DNA from: an uncultured Collinsella sp.
Lineage (GTDB): Bacteria > Actinomycetota > Coriobacteriia > Coriobacteriales > Coriobacteriaceae
Reading direction: 5' to 3'
Length of the DNA stretch: 52,818 nt
NCBI GenBank assembly: GCA_900542125.1
Contig: UQMO01000006.1
Location: forward strand, 1-52,818
Shown one piece after another: positions 19,097-26,973 of the stretch. Every line of letters begins with the position of its first letter. The first letter of the stretch is position 1. The notes under the pieces were generated by a model. That model was not told the origin of the DNA, did not search any database, and saw nothing but the letters and a program-made list of their open reading frames with translations. The position numbers and the translations under genes were made by a program.

Positions 19097-20200
19097 CTAG
19101 ATGCGAACCGGCATGACCAGGTACAGGTAGTTGATCTTGTCGTAGGACTTGAAGATGCCCGCCTGCGAGTAGCTCTTGAGCTCCAGCGTAATCTCCTTCT
19201 CCTTGGACAGGGCATTGAGGCAGCCGAAGATGTAGTGGTAGTTGAAGGCGATGGTACCCGACTCGCCCTCGGCCTCGACATCGATCGTCTCCTGCGCAAG
19301 GTCCTGGTCATTGGAGATGGAGGACAGGCCCATCTGCCCGTTCTCGACATCAATCTCGAACTTGACGGCGGGGTTGGCGCTCGCGATAACGGCCACGCGC
19401 TTGAGGGCGGCGTTAAAGGCGGCGACGTCGATCTTGACGCTCGTCACGCACGAATCGGGGATGAGCTGCTTGTAATTGGGGTACACGCCCTCGATGCGGC
19501 GCGACACGTAGGTGGTGTTGCCGGCCTCAAAGACGACCTGGGTGTCGGTAGCCCCGATCATGATGGTCGCCTGGCTGGCCATGATGTTCAGTGCGTCGTT
19601 AAAAGCGTCAGCCGGAACGTTGAGCTCAAAGGAACCCTCGAGGGTCGAGGTCTCGACCTGCGTATCGCACACGGCCAAGCGGAAGGAATCGGTCGCCACC
19701 AGGCGCACGGTGTTGTTCTCGACCTTCATGTGCACGCCGCCCAGGATGGGGCGGGCCTTGTCGGTCGAGGTGACGCGCCATACGCGGCCGACCATCTCGG
19801 ACAAGATATCGGTCGGCAGTTCCACGGCACTCTCGATGGCATAGGCCGGAAACTCGGGGAAGTCATTGGCATCGAGCGTGTTCAGCCTAAAAGAGCTTTT
19901 CTCGCAACCAATCAGCACCTGGCGCTCGGACAGCTCAAAGGTGACCGGGGCATCGGGGAGGGTCTTGGTGATATTGGAGAGCATCTTACAGGGGATAACC
20001 ATCTCGCCCTCTTCTTCGACATGCGCCGCGATGCGATGACGGATCGAGATGGTGTAGTTAGAGGTCTGGAATTCCAAGATGCCGTCTTGCGCCTTGACGA
20101 GCACGCCCGACAGGATGGGAAGGGTGGATGCCGAAGCGACACCCTTCATAACGACGCCGATGGCTTGTGTGAGCGAGCTCTGGCTGACGGTGAACTTCAT
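19097..20200 (-). CDS. dnaN: DNA polymerase III sliding clamp, beta subunit
   Basis: DnaN is the ring-shaped processivity clamp. The 367 residues form three clamp domains; recognisable segments are MKFTVSQSSLTQAIGVVMKG at the start, NDFPEFPAY, RPILGGVHM, TDSFRLAVC, GVYPNYKQLIP and the C-terminal YLYLVMPVRI that contributes to the partner-binding pocket. GAAAGG lies 9 nt before the ATG. It begins the dnaN-recF-DUF721 operon. About 240 bp of AT-rich intergenic DNA separates it from dnaA and is one of two candidate origin segments. Confidence 0.98.
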   Translation of the reverse strand: MKFTVSQSSLTQAIGVVMKGVASASTLPILSGVLVKAQDGILEFQTSNYTISIRHRIAAHVEEEGEMVIPCKMLSNITKTLPDAPVTFELSERQVLIGCEKSSFRLNTLDANDFPEFPAYAIESAVELPTDILSEMVGRVWRVTSTDKARPILGGVHMKVENNTVRLVATDSFRLAVCDTQVETSTLEGSFELNVPADAFNDALNIMASQATIMIGATDTQVVFEAGNTTYVSRRIEGVYPNYKQLIPDSCVTSVKIDVAAFNAALKRVAVIASANPAVKFEIDVENGQMGLSSISNDQDLAQETIDVEAEGESGTIAFNYHYIFGCLNALSKEKEITLELKSYSQAGIFKSYDKINYLYLVMPVRI

Positions 20201-20438
20201 CTTTTAATACCTTTCTATAGATATAAATATCTTAATAATAGTAATAGCACTGACGAAACTGTTGATTATTCCCAAAGACGCAGGTCAGACCCAGAAAGAG
20301 AATCGACAGCAACCTGTGTGCAACAGGGGTGGTTTTCCACGTTCAAAACCTGCGCAAAACTTTTCATCACCGCGGGTTGGGTTTTAGACACCTTATGCCC
20401 GTGGTTTCGACAAGTTTTCAACAGGTGTCTCTATTTCC
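20201..20438. promoter_or_regulatory. dnaA-dnaN intergenic region, possible oriC segment
   Basis: An AT-rich stretch beside dnaN (TATAGATATAAATATC near 20215-20230) is followed by DnaA-box-like 9-mers: TTTTCCACG at 20333-20341 and TTTTCAACA at 20415-20423. The longer motif around the second site, ACCTGTTGAAAACT on the minus strand, also occurs twice at 23604-23690. No exact TTATCCACA is present. It must also hold the dnaN promoter. Confidence 0.5.
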
Positions 20439-22163
20439 CTACGAGCGCAGTGTTATTTTATCGCGCAGCGACTTGAGGTCTTCGGTGACGGTGCGGTCTT
20501 CCTGGATCATCTTCTGGACCTTTTTGTAGCTCGTGCTGACGGTCGAGTGGTTGCGGTTGCCAAATTCGGCGCCCACCGCCGTGGTCGTCATCTCGCACAT
20601 CTCGATGGCCAGATAGATGGCGATATGGCGTGCTTTGGCGATATTGGCGTTGCGACGCGGGCCGATGAGCTCCTCGTGTGTCACGCCGTACTGCTCTTCG
20701 ATGACGGACTGAACCGTCTGGACGTTGATCTTTTTGGCCGATGTGTCGAAGTACTGGCTGGCGATGGCGTCGATATCGTCAAAGGTGAGCTCTCCGCCCT
20801 CGCGCTCGCGGTCGCCCGCCTCGCCGGCGCAGCGCTCGCAAAAGCTCTCGAGTTCGCGGATGTTGGTGCCCGACACCTCTGCCATGTGCTTAAAGTGCTC
20901 ATCGGTCAGGTGCCCGCCGTCGCCCCCATAGGCCGCCAGCAGCGAGTCGTCGCCTGCCTCGGGAGCGGCGACGATGGTGTTCTCGTAATAGCGCTGCAAG
21001 ATCTTGTATTTCATCTCGTAGCTGGGCTCTGCGACTAGGCAGAGCATGCCGGCGTTGAAGCGGCTGGTCAGACGCTCGTCCATGCTCAGGTCCTTGGGGG
21101 CGCGGTCTGCCGCGATGACGACTTTCTTGTTGTTGCGGATGAACTCGTCCATGAGCTGGAAAAAGTAGTCCACGCTCGCGCGCTTGCCGATGATGTTTTG
21201 GATGTCATCGATGATGAGCACGTCCACACCGTGGTACGCCTGCATGATGGGGGCGTTGCTCTTCTTTTGGCGGTCGAACTCGGTCATCAGGTCGTCCAGA
21301 TATGCCTGGGAGTTGGCATACTTGACCTTGATCTCGGGCGACTTCTCGGCGAGCTCGTTTTTGATGGCAAGCAGCAGGTGCGTCTTGCCCAGGCCCGATT
21401 TGCCGTAGATGAACAGTGATGTGCATGTGCCGCGCTCGTCCGCGAGGGCGGCAAACTTGAGCGCCGAGCGATAGGCATGGCTGTTCTCGGGGCCGTAGAC
21501 AAAGTTCTCAAAGGTAAATTTTGAGTTCGCGGCGAGCGGGGCTCCATCCGTATTCTGCTCGGCCGGCACGGTTGGTGCTGGCATGGGTGAAGCGGGGGTC
21601 GCAGCTTGCGTGGATTTGGTCGGCGCTCCGCCCTTCATCTGGTTCATCATGCGACGAAAATCGTCGGCCGAGAGCGTGTTCTTGATTGCAATGCCCGAAT
21701 CCGCGCCCGCCGCTGCGTCGTGAGCGATGGGCATGTGCGTGACGGGTGCGCTCGTTGACGTCGCCGCCGCGGTCGGCAACGGTGCCATGGTTTCACGGGA
21801 AACATCGCTGTGCTGGTGCTCGATTGTCGGCACGTCGTCTGCGGAGGCCGGCACCGACGGGGAAGCGGCGGGAGCCGTGGCGGGCGCCGTCGCGGCAGTG
21901 GATTCCGTCGCGGCGCCTTGCGGTGCCACGATGTCGAGCGCAATCGGTGCAAAGGCGATTTCTTCCAGATAAGCCTCAATAGTCGGCTGATGCTTTTTGA
22001 GCTGCGCGATGGCAAAGCGCGAGGGGGCCTCGATCGTGAGCGTATCTTCGGTCAGGCTTATGGCGCGCGATTGCCCCAGCATGTTGATGAGGCGTGCATC
22101 TTGGCCGTCGCGCTGGCAAAAGGCGATGGCATCCCCCAGGATGATGCTTGCTTCCTCGTCCAC
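20439..22163 (-). CDS. dnaA: Chromosomal replication initiator protein DnaA
   Basis: DnaA melts the origin and starts replication. Domain I is at the N-terminus. A long Ala/Pro/Thr-rich domain II (about residues 85-215) brings the protein to 574 aa, longer than the usual ~450-510. The AAA+ domain has Walker A YGKSGLGKTHLL and Walker B VLIIDDIQNI. Domain IV carries RNANIAKARHIAIYL and the signature GNRNHSTVSTSYKKV. The start is GTG at 22163 with GGGAG 6 nt upstream. A near-parS palindrome lies inside the domain II coding sequence (21789-21804). The upstream gene is 15 bp away on the same strand and may be co-transcribed. Confidence 0.98.
   Translation of the reverse strand: MDEEASIILGDAIAFCQRDGQDARLINMLGQSRAISLTEDTLTIEAPSRFAIAQLKKHQPTIEAYLEEIAFAPIALDIVAPQGAATESTAATAPATAPAASPSVPASADDVPTIEHQHSDVSRETMAPLPTAAATSTSAPVTHMPIAHDAAAGADSGIAIKNTLSADDFRRMMNQMKGGAPTKSTQAATPASPMPAPTVPAEQNTDGAPLAANSKFTFENFVYGPENSHAYRSALKFAALADERGTCTSLFIYGKSGLGKTHLLLAIKNELAEKSPEIKVKYANSQAYLDDLMTEFDRQKKSNAPIMQAYHGVDVLIIDDIQNIIGKRASVDYFFQLMDEFIRNNKKVVIAADRAPKDLSMDERLTSRFNAGMLCLVAEPSYEMKYKILQRYYENTIVAAPEAGDDSLLAAYGGDGGHLTDEHFKHMAEVSGTNIRELESFCERCAGEAGDREREGGELTFDDIDAIASQYFDTSAKKINVQTVQSVIEEQYGVTHEELIGPRRNANIAKARHIAIYLAIEMCEMTTTAVGAEFGNRNHSTVSTSYKKVQKMIQEDRTVTEDLKSLRDKITLRS
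21789..21804. promoter_or_regulatory. parS: Degenerate parS-like site inside dnaA
   Basis: GGTTTCACGGGAAACA matches 14 of 16 bases of the exact parS sites in this window. It encodes VSRET in DnaA domain II, a linker that tolerates such insertions of sequence. ParB binding is possible but unproven. Confidence 0.5.
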
Positions 22164-22178
22164 TGTCTCTCCCGTTCT

Positions 22179-23603
22179 TTAGCTCTGAGCTCGCACGCGA
22201 GCGGCGCCGAGTTCGGTCAGATGGTATTTCTGGCCATGCTTGATGACCAAGCCGGCCTGCGCCAAGCCATTGAGCGTGCGTGACCAAGTGGGGGCCGAGT
22301 TTCCAAATGCCCTCGCCAGATCGGTTGCACCGCACGCTTGATTTTGCGCCAGATAGCCCAGCGCGGCGTTGCCGCGATCGCTTACGAACACGTCCGGTTG
22401 TGGCTGTGCATACTGATTTGCTGCATTAGGATACATCATTTGAGCTGCTGGTTGTTGAGAACTCTGCATTGGCGGCATTTGCTGTTGAAAACTTTGAGGC
22501 CACTGTTGGTAAGGCTGCGGAGGCGTCTGCTGGGCCCAGGGGTTGTACTGCTGCTGCGGCATCTGCTGGTACGGCTGCTGATATCCCTGCTGGTACTGCT
22601 GCGGGAACTGCTGGCCATACCCCAGTGGCGGCATCTGCTGATATGGATATCCCTGTTGGTACGGCTGATAGCCCATTTGCTGGCCACCCGGCGCCCCCGT
22701 CGCCTGCTGCATTGCTGCTGCATCCTGATCAGCCAGCGGCATGGCCTCTGGCATGTTTGGCGGCATCGACATAGATGCCGCCTGGGGCTCTTGTGTGGGA
22801 AGCATTCCGGGATGCTGCATCTGCCCCACGGGGGGCTGCATCTGCTGCGTTGCCATGGGCTGCTGCGCAAAAGCTCCCGGCAGGGGATATGTGGGCTGCT
22901 CCGTCTCGGGCCGCACGGTAGCACCGCGTCCGCCGGCGCGCTCGATTTCCTGCACGCGTTTAGGGTCCAGGCTTACCGTAACCACGGTGCCGTTGCCCAT
23001 GTTGTCCTCGATGGATACGGCACCGCCGGCGTTTTCCAAATACTCTTGCACCATGGGAAACCCTGCTCCGGTTCCACGGATATAGCGCTTCATCTTGCTG
23101 TTTGCGCTGGTAACGCCAAAGTCGAAAGCGCGTTCCTTGTCGTCGATGCCGGGTCCTTGGTCAGCAAAGCGGATGGTGTCTCCGCCGTCCAGAATCGAGA
23201 TGATGGGCTCTGCAAAGTGTGCGTGGATAAAGTTTTCGACAATCTCGCGGATGACCATGAGCGAGATATGGCCACCTTGTTCTTTCATGCACTGGTAGAC
23301 GGTGTTGGTCGTCTCTTCCAAATACGTGCGGACATCTTGCGGATCAATGACGATCACACGCGGTGTCGACAGCATGTCGTCATAGACGGCGATGCGCGCG
23401 GCGTACATGGCTTTTGGCGCCTGCGTTGTCGTCTGTTCACCTTCGTCACGCTCTTCGCGCACGCCGGTGATGTGCTCGTTGTCGGGTGCCGGGTCTCCGG
23501 AATCGACCATGGTGTAAAAGTCGTCAGACATGCCGCTCGCAATCTTCCAAAAGGTTTCGAACAAATAGTAGCTCACCGTGCAATGTTTCTCATCTTTCGA
23601 CAA
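22179..23603 (-). CDS. Origin-linked GHKL ATPase with Q/P-rich linker and C-terminal winged helix
   Basis: A 474-residue protein of unrecognised subfamily. Residues ~65-215 form a histidine-kinase-type ATPase domain: N box REIVENFIHAHF (119-130), G1 box FADQGPGID (146-154) and G2 box RGTGAGFPMV (176-185). No phosphoacceptor-His dimerisation domain, sensor or membrane segment is seen, so it resembles SpoIIAB/anti-sigma kinases more than sensor kinases. Residues ~235-405 are Gln/Pro/Met/Tyr-rich and repetitive (QQYQQGYQQPYQQM). The last ~65 residues look like a winged helix (GATDLARAFGNSAPTWSRTL, then GLVIKHGQKYHLTELG). The start is uncertain: the frame opens at a TTG (23603), the first ATG is 23531, and neither has a strong ribosome site. 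It lies 15 bp upstream of dnaA, bordering the strand-switch region. A link to replication control is inference. Confidence 0.8.
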   Translation of the reverse strand: MSKDEKHCTVSYYLFETFWKIASGMSDDFYTMVDSGDPAPDNEHITGVREERDEGEQTTTQAPKAMYAARIAVYDDMLSTPRVIVIDPQDVRTYLEETTNTVYQCMKEQGGHISLMVIREIVENFIHAHFAEPIISILDGGDTIRFADQGPGIDDKERAFDFGVTSANSKMKRYIRGTGAGFPMVQEYLENAGGAVSIEDNMGNGTVVTVSLDPKRVQEIERAGGRGATVRPETEQPTYPLPGAFAQQPMATQQMQPPVGQMQHPGMLPTQEPQAASMSMPPNMPEAMPLADQDAAAMQQATGAPGGQQMGYQPYQQGYPYQQMPPLGYGQQFPQQYQQGYQQPYQQMPQQQYNPWAQQTPPQPYQQWPQSFQQQMPPMQSSQQPAAQMMYPNAANQYAQPQPDVFVSDRGNAALGYLAQNQACGATDLARAFGNSAPTWSRTLNGLAQAGLVIKHGQKYHLTELGAARVRAQS

Positions 23604-23774
23604 ACTTTCAAAACCTGTTGAAAACTTTGGAAAACGGACGAAAAGTTCTCAACATTGCCAACATGACCTGTTGAAAACTCGATGAAATATCGTGAAAAGT
23701 TGCCATGCACCGCTAAATCGAGCTTGGCTTATGGGGGAACCGTGTGAACTGCGCAACCTTTTACCTTTGATTTC
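23604..23774. promoter_or_regulatory. oriC: Candidate replication origin at the strand-switch point
   Basis: An intergenic region between minus-strand dnaA-side genes and plus-strand rpmH. The motif CCTGTTGAAAACT occurs twice, giving TGTTGAAAA at 23616-23624 and 23669-23677; TTTGGAAAA is at 23626-23634 and a related TCTCAACA lies near 23650. These are DnaA-box-like (TTTTCAACA on the other strand) but differ from TTATCCACA. Gene orientation flips here, consistent with divergent forks. Whether this or the dnaA-dnaN gap is the unwinding site cannot be told. Confidence 0.55.
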
Positions 23775-23804
23775 TTGACATTTGAACATTGATTTCCCTA
23801 CAAT
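23775..23804 (+). promoter_or_regulatory. Promoter of rpmH
   Basis: TTGACA (23775-23780) and TACAAT (23799-23804) are separated by 18 bp, about 70 bp before rpmH. A small GTCCGC/GCGGAC hairpin lies in the leader at 23831-23848. Confidence 0.75.
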
Positions 23805-23876
23805 CTTCAAGCTCACGTGTCTATATCTGCGTCCGCGTCCCCGCGGACACTCGAAATGCAGCAGGAGGAACTTAAG

Positions 23877-24011
23877 ATGAAGCGTACGTATCAGCCTAAT
23901 AAGCGTAAGCGTGCCAAGACCCATGGCTTCCGTGCCCGTATGGCCACTAAGGGTGGTCGTGCCGTGCTCGCCCGTCGTCGTGCCAAGGGCCGCAAGCGTC
24001 TCACTGTCTAG
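23877..24011 (+). CDS. rpmH: 50S ribosomal protein L34
   Basis: L34 is a short basic protein of the large subunit. The 44 residues (MKRTYQPNKRKRAKTHGFRA at the start) match the family throughout, including the GRAVLARRRAKGRKRL ending. The ATG at 23877 has AGGAGG 8 nt upstream; the longer frame from 23817 adds non-homologous residues. It is the first plus-strand gene right of the origin, followed by rnpA, yidD, yidC, jag and rsmG, the conserved order near bacterial origins. Confidence 0.98.
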   Translation: MKRTYQPNKRKRAKTHGFRARMATKGGRAVLARRRAKGRKRLTV

Positions 24012-24031
24012 CAGCGATACACACATCTCGC

Positions 24032-24370
24032 ATGAAGACTATTAAGTCTCGGCAAGATTTCGAGCATGTGTTCAGTCAGGGGCGTCGTTTCAATCACCCT
24101 CTGATTCGAATGACCATATGTGAATCGGTTGGCGAAGGCGACTCCGGAAGGGTCGCCTTCGTTGGTGCTAAGCGACTCGGTTGTGCCGTCGTGCGCAACC
24201 GATCTAAGCGTGTGATGCGCGAGGCCGCCCGCAGCTGCGGATTTCCCGTTGCGGGTTATGACATCATCTTGTTTGCAACTCCCAAGACGAGGGTTTCCTC
24301 GCCGCAGGAGATGGACAAGGCGTTGCGTTCGCTTATGAAGCGCGCCGGCGTTGCCGGGGAGGAGCGATGA
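24032..24370 (+). CDS. rnpA: Ribonuclease P protein component
   Basis: RnpA assists the RNase P RNA in trimming the 5' ends of tRNAs. The 112-residue protein has the RNR signature segment VRNRSKRVMREAAR (about residues 54-67), plus the N-terminal RQDFEHVFSQGRRF region and GYDIILFAT. Its ribosome site is weak; translation may depend on the closely spaced upstream rpmH. The stop codon overlaps the yidD start (ATGA). Confidence 0.95.
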   Translation: MKTIKSRQDFEHVFSQGRRFNHPLIRMTICESVGEGDSGRVAFVGAKRLGCAVVRNRSKRVMREAARSCGFPVAGYDIILFATPKTRVSSPQEMDKALRSLMKRAGVAGEER

Positions 24371-24591
24371 GCAATCACGTTTTGCGACGTGTTGCCATCG
24401 CTCCTATTCGCATATATCAACAGGTTATTTCGCCCTTATTGCCTGACGCCTGCATTTATTACCCAACGTGCTCGCAATACGCCGTCCAGGCGATTGAGAA
24501 GCACGGTGTTTTGAGAGGCTGCTGGCTTGCCGTGAGGCGCATCGCTCGCTGCAATCCCCTGCACGTCGGCGGTTATGACCCTGTGCCCTAG
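24367..24591 (+). CDS. yidD: Membrane protein insertion efficiency factor YidD
   Basis: YidD is a small membrane-associated protein that aids YidC-dependent insertion. The 74-residue sequence has the family motif YYPTCSQYAVQAIEKHG and the ending CNPLHVGGYDPVP. GGAGG precedes the ATG, which overlaps the rnpA stop. yidC follows after 29 bp, so rnpA-yidD-yidC form a coupled unit. Confidence 0.95.
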   Translation: MSNHVLRRVAIAPIRIYQQVISPLLPDACIYYPTCSQYAVQAIEKHGVLRGCWLAVRRIARCNPLHVGGYDPVP

Positions 24592-24620
24592 CGGGCACTC
24601 GCTATCGGAGGAAAACTTAC

Positions 24621-25391
24621 ATGTGGGATTGGATCGTTAACATCCTTTTCGAGCTGCTCAAGCTCATCCAGACCTTTGCGGTCGACTGGGGCCTGTCCAT
24701 CATCATCCTGGTGGTCATCATCCGTCTGCTGCTGACGCCGCTCATGCTCAAGTCGACCAAGTCGACGGCTCGCATGCAGGTGCTGCAGCCCAAGATGCTC
24801 GAGATCCAGGAGCGCTATGCCGACGATCCCCAGCGTCAGGCCGAGGAGATGCAGAAGTTCTACAGCGAGAACAAGTTCAACCCCATGGCTGGCTGTCTGC
24901 CGCTGCTGATTCAGATGCCTATCCTGTTCGCCCTGTTTACATTGCTGCGCAACCTGCCGCAGTACTTTAACGACGGCACGTTCTCGTTCTTCAACATCCT
25001 GCCCGACCTGACCACCACGCCGAGCGCTTCCTTTGCCGATGGCTTTATGGTTGCACTGCCTGCGCTGGTTTGCCTGATCCTGTTCGCCGTCCTGACCCTG
25101 ATTCCGCAGCTCTATATGTCGCGCAACCAGACCGGCCAGCAGGCTCAGAGCATGCGTATGATGGCCGTTGTCATGACGGTCATGATGCTTTGGATGGGCC
25201 GGAGCCTTCCCGTTGGTGTTCTGCTGTACTATGACGTCTCGTCTGCTTGGCAGGTTATCCAGCAGATTTTTGTGACGCAGAAGGTCATCGACAAGGCGAA
25301 GGCCGATGAGGAGGAGCGTCTTAAGAACGCTCCGCTGCAGGTTGAGGTCACTCGTCGAGAGAAGAAGCCGCGCCCGCACAAGAAGAAGTAA
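24621..25391 (+). CDS. yidC: Membrane protein insertase YidC/Oxa1
   Basis: YidC inserts proteins into the cytoplasmic membrane with or without SecYEG. The 256-residue protein starts with a transmembrane segment (about residues 20-40), then a cytoplasmic hairpin rich in charged residues (KSTARMQVLQPKMLEIQERY region), then further hydrophobic segments near 95-115, 140-165 and 185-215. The tail is basic (KKPRPHKKK), as in ribosome-interacting Gram-positive forms. No lipobox is evident at the N-terminus. GGAGG lies 9 nt before the ATG. Confidence 0.95.
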   Translation: MWDWIVNILFELLKLIQTFAVDWGLSIIILVVIIRLLLTPLMLKSTKSTARMQVLQPKMLEIQERYADDPQRQAEEMQKFYSENKFNPMAGCLPLLIQMPILFALFTLLRNLPQYFNDGTFSFFNILPDLTTTPSASFADGFMVALPALVCLILFAVLTLIPQLYMSRNQTGQQAQSMRMMAVVMTVMMLWMGRSLPVGVLLYYDVSSAWQVIQQIFVTQKVIDKAKADEEERLKNAPLQVEVTRREKKPRPHKKK

Positions 25392-25435
25392 CGGGATATC
25401 AATCTTATTTAGGTACCTAACCTTTGGAGTACGTT

Positions 25436-26005
25436 ATGTCTAAAGAGATCATCGAGGATATGCTTGAGGAGGTTGCCCCGCAGGTCGCGGGCGATTATCC
25501 CGAGATTGCACAGCGCTACAAGGCTGGTGAAGAGCTGACCGATGAGGAGCTCGACACCATTGCCGATGTTGCGATTTCCATCCTGCGTTCCATCCTTTCG
25601 CACTTCGATGCCGCCAACTCTCCTATCGATGAGTATGAGGGCGACGGGGGTGAGCTGATTTTGGATGTAACGGCTCCCGACCTTGCTGTTCTCATTGGCC
25701 GTCATGGTCGCACCCTTGATGCCCTTCAGGTTATGTTCTCTTTGCTGGTGAGCCGCAAACTTGGCTTTAGGTATCCGGTTTTAGTGGACGTAGAGGGATA
25801 CAAGAGTCGCCGTCAGGACAAGGTTGCTTCCATGGCTCAGTCTGCTGCCGAGCGTGCCATCCGCACTCATAAGAGTGTTTCGCTTCCGCCCATGAATGCC
25901 TACGAGCGTCGACTGGTTCACATTGCACTTCGTGGCAATGATGCCGTCGATACTCATTCTGAGGGTTCTGACCCTGATCGCCATGTGGTGATTGTTGCTC
26001 GATAA
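25436..26005 (+). CDS. jag: Jag/KhpB-type RNA-binding protein (KH-R3H)
   Basis: A 189-residue protein with an N-terminal acidic helical region, a KH domain with LIGRHGRTLDALQVMFSLLV (about residues 86-105), and an R3H domain ending near MNAYERRLVHIAL. Family members bind RNA with KhpA and affect cell elongation and division. The ATG at 25436 is chosen because GGAG lies 7 nt upstream; a TTG four codons earlier is an unlikely alternative. It sits between yidC and rsmG, the usual location. A strong terminator follows. Confidence 0.93.
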   Translation: MSKEIIEDMLEEVAPQVAGDYPEIAQRYKAGEELTDEELDTIADVAISILRSILSHFDAANSPIDEYEGDGGELILDVTAPDLAVLIGRHGRTLDALQVMFSLLVSRKLGFRYPVLVDVEGYKSRRQDKVASMAQSAAERAIRTHKSVSLPPMNAYERRLVHIALRGNDAVDTHSEGSDPDRHVVIVAR

Positions 26006-26023
26006 TCTTCTCGAGCTTATGCT

Positions 26024-26056
26024 AAGGGGACGTGGTTTCCACGTCCCCTTTTTTTG
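26024..26056 (+). terminator. Terminator after jag
   Basis: A 12-bp perfect stem (AAGGGGACGTGG with CCACGTCCCCTT), TTT loop and a long T-run. rsmG starts about 45 bp downstream, so it needs read-through or its own promoter. Confidence 0.9.
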
Positions 26057-26101
26057 TCAAAAGTTCTCGATACACTGATTTTTGTCAGAAAGGAGCTTTC
26101 G

Positions 26102-26839
26102 TTGTTAGTACTTACTGATCAGCAGGCTGACGAGATGTTGAGTCGTCTAACTTCCTATTGCAAAGAGTATTCCTTGAGCGTAACTGATGTTGAGCTGAGG
26201 AAATGTATTCAGCATTTGGATTTGGTTCTAGAAACAAATAAGACAACCAATCTCACCCGTATTCTTAACGTAGAAGATGCTGCAGTACTTCATATCCTCG
26301 ACTCACTTGTTTTGCTCCCCTATATCAACAAGGCTCCTGAGGGAGCTTTGCTCGATATGGGAACAGGTGCGGGCTTCCCTGGTATTCCATTAACCATAAC
26401 CACGCATCGTAAAGCTACTTATATTGACTCTGTTGGCAAGAAGGTTGATGCGGTTAATTCCTTTGTCCATGCTCTTGGATTGAAACATGCTCATGCGGTT
26501 CATGATCGTCTTGAAGAATATGCTCGAAGCCATAAGAAGCAGTTCTCTGTTGTAACCGCCCGCGCACTGGCCCCTCTACCGATTCTTGTTGAGTATGCGG
26601 CTCCGTATCTGAAGGATGGAGGGCTATTTGTTATAACCAAGGGCAATCCTTCGGATGAGGAGCTTGCTTCCGGCATGTCAGCAGCTAAGATTTGCGGCTT
26701 CACTTTGCTTCTGAATGACGCAATTGATTTGCCTGAAGGCTTGGGTCACAGGGAGTTCATTGTTCTTAAGAAGAGTCATCCAGCATCTGTCTCATTGCCT
26801 CGTGCAAATGGCGTGGCAAAGAAGAATCCGCTTGCCTAG
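26102..26839 (+). CDS. rsmG: 16S rRNA (guanine527-N7)-methyltransferase
   Basis: RsmG methylates G527 of 16S rRNA using SAM. The SAM-binding motif LLDMGTGAGFPGIPL is typical, as is the preceding HILDSLVLLPYI segment (the usual H-DSL). The preferred start is TTG at 26102 (245 aa) with AAAGGAG 6 nt upstream; a frame to 26054 overlaps the upstream terminator T-run. The coding sequence is clearly AT-richer than yidC or jag, a shift that continues through parA and parB. Three parS sites begin 1 nt after the stop codon. Confidence 0.93.
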   Translation: MLVLTDQQADEMLSRLTSYCKEYSLSVTDVELRKCIQHLDLVLETNKTTNLTRILNVEDAAVLHILDSLVLLPYINKAPEGALLDMGTGAGFPGIPLTITTHRKATYIDSVGKKVDAVNSFVHALGLKHAHAVHDRLEEYARSHKKQFSVVTARALAPLPILVEYAAPYLKDGGLFVITKGNPSDEELASGMSAAKICGFTLLLNDAIDLPEGLGHREFIVLKKSHPASVSLPRANGVAKKNPLA

Positions 26840-26840
26840 A

Positions 26841-26856
26841 TGTTTCACGTGAAACA
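26841..26856. promoter_or_regulatory. parS: parS site 1
   Basis: TGTTTCACGTGAAACA, a perfect 16-bp palindrome matching the ParB-binding consensus. Confidence 0.96.
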
Positions 26857-26879
26857 TAATGGATACTAACAACTTGCAG

Positions 26880-26895
26880 TGTTTCACGTGAAACA
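26880..26895. promoter_or_regulatory. parS: parS site 2
   Basis: Identical 16-bp palindrome, 39 bp from site 1 start to start. Confidence 0.96.
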
Positions 26896-26918
26896 TGGCG
26901 GTTGATATCGATTCGGAA

Positions 26919-26934
26919 TGTTTCACGTGAAACA
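26919..26934. promoter_or_regulatory. parS: parS site 3
   Basis: Identical 16-bp palindrome, again exactly 39 bp from site 2. It lies 40 bp before parA, so bound ParB could affect parAB transcription. Confidence 0.96.
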
Positions 26935-26973
26935 TCCTCCGTTTGACAGCTTTAATACACACCAGGAGGGACC

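Noticed and set aside
22338..23621. Plus-strand frame opposite the origin-linked ATPase gene
   Set aside because: A Leu/Arg-rich mirror of the Q/P-rich region; the minus strand has intact GHKL motifs.
26943..26948. TTGACA as a -35 element for parA
   Set aside because: No -10-like hexamer lies at 16-18 bp; the expected position is occupied by the ribosome site.
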